From JAVBLQ01 sp031553435 (lineage in GTDB: Bacteria > Bacteroidota > Bacteroidia > Bacteroidales > Azobacteroidaceae), in NCBI GenBank assembly GCA_031553435.1, contig JAVBLQ010000034.1, positions 1 to 10,113 on the forward strand: a DNA stretch of 10,113 nt, in the 5' to 3' direction. Shown in pieces: positions 1 through 6,040 of the stretch. Under the pieces are notes generated by a model that was given only the letters and a program-made list of their open reading frames with translations, ran no database searches and was not told where the DNA came from. The position numbers and the translations under genes were made by a program. Position 1 is the stretch's first letter, and each line of letters begins with the position of its first letter.

Positions 1-825
1 AGGAGGCATGGTAGCCGAACCGGGAAGTTGCGTAGCTACCTCGATGTAATCCTTTGCGCTATTGCTGTAATAATACAAGAATCCGGTATAACCCAGGTTT
101 GCCTGGGTCATCGCATAATTTGAAGTTGTCAGGCCACCGACAAAGTTCCAACCCCAACTTTTGGCGGTGGTGAAAGGATTTTGAATTGTCGGAGTGTAAT
201 ATGACAAATTGATCGTTTTATTAGCGGTTGCTGTTGAAAACAAATTAGTAATATCGGAAGCGGGAAAGATCACTTCACGGTTGACCATATCTTCATCCAA
301 AGCAAAAAGATAACCTTTGCCGGGAACCAAAGTGGAATTGGCATCGACTACCAGGTCTTTCCATGAATTGGCATTACCGGTATTGGGACGGCTGGCGGCA
401 TCATATTCCATCATATAATACTGCGTATCATAAGTCAAAGCAGTACCTGTGCCGGATTTGATTTCGCTCATTTTGACGGTGAAAGGAAAAGAGACATAAT
501 AATACCTCTTGTCAGCAAAAGTTTTTTGTAACTGGATTTCGGATACAGCACTACCGGAGGTAGTAATGGTAGCTTTGTTAGCCAAAAGGCCATCGTTAGC
601 GTCATCCGATTTGAGGATTAAACCTTTTGAAAAATTAATGGTTCCATTGTTGGTGACAACGCCGGTGCCTTGCGAAGAATTAGAGTTGATCGTGACTGGG
701 CCCTGTGAAATCATGGACCCGCCGGTTCCTACATTTATGGGTCCGTAGACCGACATAGGAGATTGCGCAGTAGCCATGCATACAGGAATAAGCCCCAGCA
801 GCAGGATGCTAAGTTTTTGTTTCAT
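1..825 (-). CDS. Secreted surface protein, N-terminal part (runs off left edge)
   Basis: The minus strand is open for exactly 275 codons from the ATG at 825-823 to base 1, with no stop, so this is a gene start truncated by the window edge. Residues 1-20 form a classical signal peptide: Lys2 and Lys4, a Leu/Ile-rich core, and likely cleavage at Ala-Thr-Ala20 before Gln21. The mature part is rich in Ser, Thr, Asn and Tyr. It contains a YYYVSFPFTV stretch (108-117), a GKGYLFAL stretch (169-176) and a WGWNFVGG stretch (224-231). The last resembles the 'GWNxVGNP' strand motif common in large exported Bacteroidota proteins, many of which end in a type IX secretion sorting domain; whether this one does lies outside the window. 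It is probably an outer-surface or adhesin-like protein with no enzyme signature. Its promoter is the minus-strand site near 1016-1047. The exact family is unrecognised. Confidence 0.85.
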   Translation of the reverse strand, partial: MKQKLSILLLGLIPVCMATAQSPMSVYGPINVGTGGSMISQGPVTINSNSSQGTGVVTNNGTINFSKGLILKSDDANDGLLANKATITTSGSAVSEIQLQKTFADKRYYYVSFPFTVKMSEIKSGTGTALTYDTQYYMMEYDAASRPNTGNANSWKDLVVDANSTLVPGKGYLFALDEDMVNREVIFPASDITNLFSTATANKTINLSYYTPTIQNPFTTAKSWGWNFVGGLTTSNYAMTQANLGYTGFLYYYSNSAKDYIEVATQLPGSATMPP

Positions 826-1015
826 ATACGTGATTTTAAGTTGTTAATAACAAGTTTATGTCCTTGTGATTTTCAACAAAACCGAGAAGACGGCAAATAA
901 ATAGGCCGGAATCTTCAACCAGAGTTATTTTTTAATCATTAGGGTCTTAAAAATTTTCCAACTCTTCTTATTGTGAATTAGGGTCACATAAAAAAACAGC
1001 TGAAGAATGATGGGG

Positions 1016-1047
1016 CAAATATATTGAATAAAAAATATACCATGCAA
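1016..1047 (-). promoter_or_regulatory. Bacteroidota-type promoter for the surface-protein gene
   Basis: Read on the minus strand, TTG (1047-1045) is followed after 21 bases by TATATTTG (1023-1016), which fits the Bacteroidota -33/-7 pattern TTG...TAnnTTTG with its usual spacing of about 19-21. Transcription would start near 1010 and give a leader of roughly 185 nt to the ATG at 825. The match is by eye; no transcript data support it. Confidence 0.5.
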
Positions 1048-1074
1048 TAGCTCATCTTCAAGCGACTCTTATTT

Positions 1075-1130
1075 TTTACATATTTTTGCAAATTTAACTA
1101 TTCTTTTAGCGCTTATTTACATATTTTTGC
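1075..1130 (+). promoter_or_regulatory. Tandem 15-bp direct repeat with -7-like boxes
   Basis: TTTACATATTTTTGC occurs exactly twice, at 1075-1089 and 1116-1130, 41 bp apart start to start, about four helical turns. Each copy holds TATTTTTG (1081-1088 and 1122-1129), which fits the TAnnTTTG -7 box for rightward transcription toward the phosphatase-like gene at 1328. Neither copy has a clear TTG/TTTG element 19-21 bases upstream, so they could instead be a two-site operator. Both lie upstream of the minus-strand promoter at 1016-1047. Confidence 0.35.
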
Positions 1131-1327
1131 GATTCCCCATTCATTTTGATGTATTTCAGGAGAAAAGTAAAAGTCAAGACTTTTGGGAAACTATTTAAGT
1201 TTTCACCTTTATATCGATTTTAATGTGAAAATTTAATCAGTTTCTAAATTTTAAAAAACAAATAAAACGTATTCTTGTTATTAATATTAAAGAATAAGAA
1301 AAAATAGCCATCGTAAATTATTAAAAT

Positions 1328-2320
1328 ATGAAATCGTATTATTTATTGTTTATCATCATGATTGCTTTTGTTTCCTGTCAGCAAAAAGAAACAAAAACCA
1401 ATGTTGTAAGCGATCCGTTACCATCATGGAATGATACTCCCGCTAAAAAAGCCATTGTCGGTTTTGTTACTCAGGCTACAACTGAAGGAAGCGACAAATT
1501 CATTCCGGTCGATGCACGTATCGCCACATTTGATAATGACGGAACACTTTGGTGCGAACAACCATTGTATTTTGAAATGGTATATTCGATAGACGCCACT
1601 CAGTCTATTGCAAAATCAGTTCCTGAGTTGCAGAAAAAGCCGGAGATTAAGGCTTTAGCTTCAGGTGATAAAGCCGGATTTATGAAGTCGGGCGAGAAAG
1701 GAATCCTGGAAGCCTTTGCCATCTCACATACTGCCGTTAAACCCGAACATTTTGACGAAATGGCGAAAGCATGGTTGGACACTGCCGTTAATGCAAAATT
1801 TAAACATAAATATGTGGAGCTGACTTATCTGCCGATGATAGAATTATTACAATATTTACGCGATAATCAATTCAAAACATATATCGTATCCGGAGGATCA
1901 TCGATGTTTATCCGTAATTTCAGTGCAAAAGCATATGGTATTCCTGCTGAGCAAGTGATCGGAACCATGTTCAAAGCCGAATATAAAGGCGGCAACGTAT
2001 TACTTAAACCGGAAGTTTGGCACACGGATGATAATGCCGGCAAGCCCGAAGCTATCTACAATATTATCGGTAAAAAACCGGTACTGGCTTTCGGAAATTC
2101 CGACGGTGATTTTGAAATGTTGGATTGGACATCGACAAATAATCCGTTACCTCACCTTTCTTTACTCCTTCATCATACCGATGATGTAAGAGAGGTGGCT
2201 TACGACAGTCTTTCCCATATCGGACAATTGAAAAGAGGATTGGTTCAAGGTCCCGCCAAAGGTTGGATCATTGTGGATATGAAGAAAGATTTTAATAAGG
2301 TGTTTTCTTTTGAAAAATGA
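1328..2320 (+). CDS. HAD-superfamily phosphatase-like lipoprotein
   Basis: This 330-residue protein is predicted to be a hydrolase of the haloacid dehalogenase superfamily anchored as a lipoprotein. Residues 1-16 form a short signal peptide and Cys17 ends a relaxed lipobox (Phe14-Val15-Ser16-Cys17). The following QQKET is polar and charged, somewhat like the Bacteroidota surface-export signal, but not a clean match. All HAD motifs are visible: motif I FDNDGTLW (68-75, nucleophile Asp69 and acid/base Asp71), motif II VSGGS (Ser188), a plausible motif III Lys239, and motif IV FGNSDGDFE (255-263, with Asp259 and Asp261). Residues 80-170 form the cap insertion. The family includes phosphoserine-phosphatase-like enzymes, but the substrate cannot be read from sequence. 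There is no Shine-Dalgarno; the leader before the ATG is A/T-rich. It lies 40 bp upstream of moxR in the same direction and might be co-transcribed with it. Confidence 0.88.
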   Translation: MKSYYLLFIIMIAFVSCQQKETKTNVVSDPLPSWNDTPAKKAIVGFVTQATTEGSDKFIPVDARIATFDNDGTLWCEQPLYFEMVYSIDATQSIAKSVPELQKKPEIKALASGDKAGFMKSGEKGILEAFAISHTAVKPEHFDEMAKAWLDTAVNAKFKHKYVELTYLPMIELLQYLRDNQFKTYIVSGGSSMFIRNFSAKAYGIPAEQVIGTMFKAEYKGGNVLLKPEVWHTDDNAGKPEAIYNIIGKKPVLAFGNSDGDFEMLDWTSTNNPLPHLSLLLHHTDDVREVAYDSLSHIGQLKRGLVQGPAKGWIIVDMKKDFNKVFSFEK

Positions 2321-2328
2321 ATTGGGCC

Positions 2329-2347
2329 TTCACCATTCACCATTCAC
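2329..2347 (+). repeat. Short heptamer repeat (TTCACCA) in gap before moxR
   Basis: Two exact TTCACCA units (2329-2335 and 2336-2342) and a partial third (TTCAC, 2343-2347) fill most of the 40-bp gap between the phosphatase-like gene and moxR. The 7-bp period is shared with the longer arrays between batA and batB and near 9834, though the unit differs. Confidence 0.7.
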
Positions 2348-2360
2348 TTAGATTATCATT

Positions 2361-3320
2361 ATGACAACTCTCGAACAGATACTTGCTCTTAAAAAAAATG
2401 TAGGCGAAAGCATTATCGGTCAGGAAAATGTAATTTCCAAAATTATCATTGCCCTGCTGACTGACGGCAATGTGCTGCTGGAAGGTCTTCCCGGATTGGC
2501 AAAAACACGAGCTGTAAAGAGTCTGGCGAATAATTTGAATTGCAAGTTAAGTCGAATTCAATTTACGCCCGACCTGTTGCCATCGGATATCACCGGAACG
2601 GAAATTTATCAGCCGCAATCCGATCAAAAGTTCGTCTTTCAACAAGGTCCGATTTTCAGTAATCTGGTCCTGGCGGATGAGATCAACCGCGCTCCGGCCA
2701 AAGTACAATCAGCATTGTTGGAAGCAATGGAAGAAAGACAGGTTTCTGTAGCCGGAAAAACCTATAAAATGGAGCCCTTGTTTATGGTACTAGCCACCCA
2801 GAATCCCATAGAGCAAGAAGGTACCTATCCTTTGCCCGAAGCCCAACTCGACCGTTTTGTGATGAAAATAGAAATCGACTATCCCAGCGCAGAAGAAGAA
2901 GCAAAGATCGTTCAACTGGTGCGAAACGAAAGTAAAGGAGAAGTAAAAAAAATAACTCCCATCGATCAAAAGGTAATTTTTGATGCACGGAAAGAAATCA
3001 GCCGGATAGAAGTAAGCCAGGCCGCTGAAAAATATATGGTTGATCTGGTCTCTGCAACCCGTTATCCGGATAAATTCAACAAAGATCTGACCAGATGGAT
3101 CAGTTACGGAGCCAGTCCGCGGGGAACTATTTCTTTGGATAAATGTTCGCGCGTGGTTGCCTGGTTAGACGGACGCCAAAGCGTTACTCCCGACGATACC
3201 CGGTATATTGTGCATGACGTTTTCCGCCATCGTTTGATATTGTCATATGAAGCCAATGCGGATAGAGTAAACGCTAATGCTGTTGTCGACACGATATTGA
3301 AGAATGTTCCGGTAATTTGA
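2361..3320 (+). CDS. moxR: MoxR-family AAA+ ATPase, first gene of the bat cluster
   Basis: This 319-residue cytoplasmic ATPase has the normal MoxR length and motifs. Walker A is GLPGLAKT (42-49, with the Ala-Lys variant usual in MoxR), Walker B is LVLADEINRA (102-111, Asp106-Glu107), sensor 1 is ATQNP (145-149), the arginine finger is in LDRF (Arg165) and sensor 2 is SPRG (252-255). MoxR ATPases act as chaperone-like remodelers working with VWA-domain proteins encoded nearby. Here a DUF58 protein and two membrane VWA proteins follow. The ATG at 2361 gives a full N-terminus with no missing motif. No promoter is visible in the 40-bp gap upstream, so transcription may come from the preceding gene or from within it. 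Confidence 0.95.
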   Translation: MTTLEQILALKKNVGESIIGQENVISKIIIALLTDGNVLLEGLPGLAKTRAVKSLANNLNCKLSRIQFTPDLLPSDITGTEIYQPQSDQKFVFQQGPIFSNLVLADEINRAPAKVQSALLEAMEERQVSVAGKTYKMEPLFMVLATQNPIEQEGTYPLPEAQLDRFVMKIEIDYPSAEEEAKIVQLVRNESKGEVKKITPIDQKVIFDARKEISRIEVSQAAEKYMVDLVSATRYPDKFNKDLTRWISYGASPRGTISLDKCSRVVAWLDGRQSVTPDDTRYIVHDVFRHRLILSYEANADRVNANAVVDTILKNVPVI

Positions 3321-3331
3321 TAAAAGTGACC

Positions 3332-3345
3332 TTCACCTTTCACAT
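3332..3345 (+). repeat. Short heptamer repeat (TTCACCT/TTCACAT) in gap between moxR and DUF58 gene
   Basis: TTCACCT (3332-3338) is followed directly by TTCACAT (3339-3345) in the 42-bp gap. The unit is close to the TTCACCA run before moxR. With only two copies the match could be chance, but the same motif in the two neighbouring gaps of one cluster is suggestive. Confidence 0.45.
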
Positions 3346-3362
3346 TTTATATAAATATTCTC

Positions 3363-4298
3363 ATGAACTATCCAATCGAAATAGCTACAAACCTAGATGA
3401 CCTGATGCGATTTGAATACCTGGTTCAAACAGGAAAAATACTGCCGGATCAACCCATCTATACCATTCTGGCAGGAAAGCATGCCGCTAAAATGCGTGGC
3501 CGTGGTCTGGATTTTGAAGAAGTGCGTCAATACGTTCCCGGCGATGACATCCGCAACATTGATTGGAAAGTGACTGCCCGGACAAACGAAACATATTCTA
3601 AAGTTTTTAATGAAGAAAAAGAACGACCCACATTTACATTGCTCGACCAAAGCGCTGTGATGTTTTTCGGTTCACAACGGTATGTGAAGTCAGTCAAAGC
3701 TGCTCACATTGCCGCACTATCCGCTTTTTATACAATTCAGCGCGGCGATCGTTTCGGAGGATTGATTTTCAACGAAGAAGGCCATGATTATGTTGCACCT
3801 AAGCGCAGTAAAGCTCTGGTTCAGCATTTTTTACAATTGGTGGTTGAACGTAATAATCAACTGTTGAGTCGCAAAAAAGTGAATAATAATACTACTCTCC
3901 TCAACGAAATGTTGCAACGGACGCAAATGGCTGTTACCCATGATTATGTGATATCGGTTATCACAGACATCATGATGTTGGACGAAGAAAGCAAACGTTA
4001 TCTGAGAAGCATGTCGTTGCACAACAACGTGATTCTTGTCCATATCGAAGATCCGATGGACAGGGAGCTTCCGGATGGAAAACTTGTTTTATCCAATGGA
4101 GACCGTCAGATTTTATGGAATAATAAAAAAGAAAATACAGGAAATAAATATACATCGGATTACGATCAACGTTTTGCTTCGTTGAAAGAAGAATTCCGGC
4201 ATTCCAAAATTCCGGTATCAGTGATCAATACAACTGTTCCGGTTGAAGAACAGATTATTGAGAAAATCGGAGAAAAATTATCAATAACCAAAAATTAA
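3363..4298 (+). CDS. DUF58-domain protein (degenerate VWA fold)
   Basis: This 311-residue protein carries the DUF58 hallmark block at 45-69: RGRGLDFEEVRQY followed by PGDDIRNIDWK. Residues about 90-205 resemble a VWA fold. The expected metal-binding DxSxS is only partly kept (Asp95, Ser97, then Val99 in place of the second Ser), and an ITD at 200-202 sits where the last acidic ligand is expected. No signal peptide or membrane helix is evident, so it is likely cytoplasmic. DUF58 genes are standard partners of moxR and probably bridge the ATPase to the membrane VWA proteins; that role is inferred. The stop is separated from the next ATG by one base, which argues for translational coupling. Confidence 0.93.
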   Translation: MNYPIEIATNLDDLMRFEYLVQTGKILPDQPIYTILAGKHAAKMRGRGLDFEEVRQYVPGDDIRNIDWKVTARTNETYSKVFNEEKERPTFTLLDQSAVMFFGSQRYVKSVKAAHIAALSAFYTIQRGDRFGGLIFNEEGHDYVAPKRSKALVQHFLQLVVERNNQLLSRKKVNNNTTLLNEMLQRTQMAVTHDYVISVITDIMMLDEESKRYLRSMSLHNNVILVHIEDPMDRELPDGKLVLSNGDRQILWNNKKENTGNKYTSDYDQRFASLKEEFRHSKIPVSVINTTVPVEEQIIEKIGEKLSITKN

Positions 4299-4299
4299 G

Positions 4300-4794
4300 A
4301 TGAACAATAATATATCGACACTGGATCAATTTATAGAACCTGCTCCGGTTCGCTTCACATTCGAAGCGCCGGGTTGGTATATTCTCGCCGGTATCATCTT
4401 ATTGATTCTGTTGATCTGTGTTGCATTGATTGTCAGGAATTATATAAAAAATAAATACCGGAGAAAAGCGATCAAAGCATTACAAAAAGAAGAAACAAAC
4501 TCAATCAAACAAAAACAATATGCAGATATCATATATAAAGCCAATATGATTATGAAACAAATCTGCATACAACTTTATACAAGAGAAGCTTGTGCCGGTT
4601 TGCGGACAAAAGACTGGCTTGAATTCCTGAATCAAACATCTCATTCAAATTTGTTTCAGAAAGAAAATGAAAAAACAATCGATTCCATATATCTGACAGG
4701 TAATGATCTGGATGAAAAAGAAACAATCGCATTCCTGGACAAGACAAAACAATGGATAAAAAAACACAAACATGCTGTTGTACGTAGTAAATAA
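4300..4794 (+). CDS. Small one-TM protein, DUF4381-like
   Basis: This 164-residue protein has a short extracytoplasmic N-terminus, then a PGWYIL stretch (24-29) leading into a single membrane helix (about 27-47), a basic stop-transfer segment (NYIKNKYRRKAIKAL, 47-61) and a soluble helical C-terminal part. The PGWY entry to the helix, the RRKAIKAL segment, and the later AGLRTKDWLEFL (99-110) match the pattern of DUF4381 proteins, which occur between DUF58 and batA genes in moxR-bat clusters. Its biochemical role is unknown; it is probably an assembly or anchoring part of the Bat membrane complex. It starts 1 bp after the DUF58 stop and ends 1 bp before the preferred batA start. Confidence 0.85.
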   Translation: MNNNISTLDQFIEPAPVRFTFEAPGWYILAGIILLILLICVALIVRNYIKNKYRRKAIKALQKEETNSIKQKQYADIIYKANMIMKQICIQLYTREACAGLRTKDWLEFLNQTSHSNLFQKENEKTIDSIYLTGNDLDEKETIAFLDKTKQWIKKHKHAVVRSK

Positions 4795-4795
4795 C

Positions 4796-5776
4796 ATGCA
4801 GTTCGAAATAGCGCACAAATGGGTTTTCCTGTTGCTGCCCTTACCATTATTGATTTATTGGTTGTTGCCTGCTTTGCATAAACGCCGGTCAGGATTGCTG
4901 GCTCCGTTTTTTCAAAGGACGGTGGCAGTTTCCGGACAACGTCCCAAGCATAATTCGTGGATTTCGCGGAAAGGTTTTTTTTCATGGTTTACATTGATTT
5001 TATGCTGGATCTGTTTATTAGCCGCAGCTTCATCTCCTCAATTGGTAGGACAACCTGGAAAAAAGACACGCACTGTGCGTAGCTTTCTGATTGTGGCCGA
5101 TATTTCTTTCAGTATGGCGCAAACCGATTGGTCGGTCGACGGAAAAACAATGTCCCGCTGGAATGCTGTAAAATATTTGATGAAAGATTTCGTCAAAGAA
5201 CGGAAAAGCGATCAGATAGGACTCGAAATGTTTGCAACCCATGCTTATTTGCAAGCCCCATTGACTACCGATCTGGAAACAATCACCTGGTTGTTGGATC
5301 AAACGGAAGTGGGCATGGCCGGGCAAATGACCAGTATCGGAGAAGCAATTGCATTTGGAATCAAAATGTTTCAACAAGATACAATCAAGCAAAAAGTCAT
5401 GTTGCTGATGACTGACGGTGTAGACGGAGGAACAGATATTCTTCCCTTAGATGCCGCAGCAGCAGCCAAACACGATAGTATCACCATTTATACTTTAGGA
5501 ATAGGAAACAGTACCAGCGGAGGTTACGCCATCGACGAGACATTGCTGACTCAAATTGCAGAAACAACCGGAGGCAAATATTTCCGGGCCGATAGCCAGA
5601 AAGAAATGCAGGCGGTTTACACAGAACTCAATAAATTACAACCGGTGGTTTACGAAGAAGAATCGTATAAACCCATTGTGTTATTGTATATGTATCCTTT
5701 GGGAGCAGCAATCGCATTGGCATTGATTTTTTATTTTTTAAGCGGAAGCATTCATTTGTTGAAAAGTTACAGGTGA
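4796..5776 (+). CDS. batA: BatA, membrane-anchored VWA protein
   Basis: From the ATG at 4796 the product is 326 residues. That start gives the usual BatA N-terminus and lies 1 bp after the previous stop; an ATG at 4772 would add eight residues and overlap the upstream gene by 23 bp. Membrane helices lie near 10-28, 60-79 and 295-320. Between them is a VWA domain with a complete MIDAS: DISFS (Asp102, Ser104, Ser106), Thr179 in GQMTS and Asp207 in MTDG. The product is an inner-membrane protein with its VWA domain between helices 2 and 3. BatA proteins belong to the aerotolerance cluster first described in Bacteroides, but their molecular function is still open. The last codons (AGT TAC AGG TGA) contain a GTTACAG heptamer, so the repeat array downstream touches the 3' end of the gene. 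Confidence 0.93.
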   Translation: MQFEIAHKWVFLLLPLPLLIYWLLPALHKRRSGLLAPFFQRTVAVSGQRPKHNSWISRKGFFSWFTLILCWICLLAAASSPQLVGQPGKKTRTVRSFLIVADISFSMAQTDWSVDGKTMSRWNAVKYLMKDFVKERKSDQIGLEMFATHAYLQAPLTTDLETITWLLDQTEVGMAGQMTSIGEAIAFGIKMFQQDTIKQKVMLLMTDGVDGGTDILPLDAAAAAKHDSITIYTLGIGNSTSGGYAIDETLLTQIAETTGGKYFRADSQKEMQAVYTELNKLQPVVYEEESYKPIVLLYMYPLGAAIALALIFYFLSGSIHLLKSYR

Positions 5777-5780
5777 ACTA

Positions 5781-5850
5781 GTTACGGGTTACAAGTTACA
5801 AGTTACGGGTTACAAGTTACAATTTACAGGTTACAAGTTATTAGTTAAGT
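5781..5850 (+). repeat. GTTACRR heptamer array, left outer arm
   Basis: Ten contiguous 7-bp units fill 5781-5850. Six intact GTTACRR units come first, ending GG, AA, AA, GG, AA, AA, which is a 21-bp higher-order pattern repeated twice. Then follow TTTACAG, GTTACAA and two decayed units (GTTATTA, GTTAAGT). An outlying GTTACAG lies at 5766-5772 inside the end of batA. The array is complementary in core to the GTAAC array at 5976-6031 and could pair with it in RNA or single-stranded DNA. Confidence 0.93.
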
Positions 5851-5880
5851 GTATGGTAAAATTTAGTTTATACTATGTTC

Positions 5881-5908
5881 GGCAAAAGGCCCGAGGCACA
5901 GGGCGAAG
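5881..5908 (+). repeat. GGCNNNN heptamer run, left inner arm
   Basis: Four contiguous 7-bp units all begin with GGC: GGCAAAA (5881), GGCCCGA (5888), GGCACAG (5895) and GGCGAAG (5902). The period equals that of the flanking GTTAC array but the unit is different. The run is roughly complementary to the GCC-led run at 5933-5960, separated by 24 bases. About 30 bases of non-repeat AT-rich DNA (5851-5880) lie before it. Confidence 0.7.
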
Positions 5909-5932
5909 GAAATCATGTGCAAATCATCTTTT

Positions 5933-5960
5933 GCCTTTCGCCCTTCGCCTTTGGCCAAAA
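5933..5960 (+). repeat. GCCYTTS heptamer run, right inner arm
   Basis: GCCTTTC (5933), GCCCTTC (5940) and GCCTTTG (5947), then GCCAAAA (5954), form a 7-bp-period run. It is inverted relative to the GGC-led run at 5881-5908, for example AAAAGGC at left against GCCTTTG at right. Pairing is imperfect, but periodicity and polarity match an inner stem nested within the outer GTTAC/GTAAC arms. Confidence 0.7.
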
Positions 5961-5970
5961 ATAAATATTT

Positions 5971-6031
5971 GCAACCCGTAACCCGTAACCCGTAACCCGT
6001 AACTTGTAACCCGTAACCTGTAACCCGTAAC
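5971..6031 (+). repeat. YYGTAAC heptamer array, right outer arm
   Basis: After a partial GCAAC (5971-5975), eight exact 7-bp units run from 5976 to 6031, all ending GTAAC and starting CC, CC, CC, CC, TT, CC, CT, CC. This is the reverse complement of the GTTACRR unit at 5781-5850, so the two form the outer arms of a large dyad. The array stops nine bases before the batB ATG, putting it in the leader or ribosome-loading zone of that gene. Confidence 0.93.
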
Positions 6032-6040
6032 TAAAATAAT

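Larger units (their letters stand above)
826..1327. other. Divergent AT-rich intergenic control region
   Basis: These 502 bases separate two divergently transcribed genes and contain no credible coding sequence. The side near 825 holds the leader of the surface-protein gene, with a small dyad TTGTTA-A-TAACAA at 841-853 and a 9-bp direct repeat ATTAGGGTC at 938-946 and 977-985. The middle holds a minus-strand promoter (1016-1047) and a 15-bp direct repeat with -7-like boxes (1075-1130). From about 1131 to 1327 the DNA is very AT-rich with A- and T-runs and only weak promoter resemblance (TATTCTTG around 1270). No terminator, tRNA or structured RNA is evident. Confidence 0.7.

Noticed and set aside
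509..748. Plus-strand open frame of 79 codons
   Set aside because: It lies wholly antisense to the surface-protein gene, whose minus-strand frame has a signal peptide and Bacteroidota-like motifs.
841..853. TTGTTA-A-TAACAA dyad as an operator
   Set aside because: Six-base arms in very AT-rich DNA are expected by chance; no second copy was seen.
4772..4795. Upstream ATG for batA
   Set aside because: It would overlap the previous gene by 23 bp and add eight residues without family support; the ATG at 4796 fits the usual BatA N-terminus.
5128..5415. 95-codon frame inside batA and similar overlapping frames in batB, moxR and the DUF58 gene
   Set aside because: Each lies within a gene with strong domain evidence in another frame and shows no signal or motif of its own.
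5851..5970. Invertible promoter segment flanked by inverted arrays
   Set aside because: No convincing promoter was found in either orientation (best matches TATGTTCG near 5874 and AATATTTG near 5964 lack a -33 element), and no invertase site is recognisable. Only strain comparison could revive the idea.
5781..6031. CRISPR array
   Set aside because: The units are contiguous 7-mers with no spacers of 25-40 bp, and no cas genes are present.
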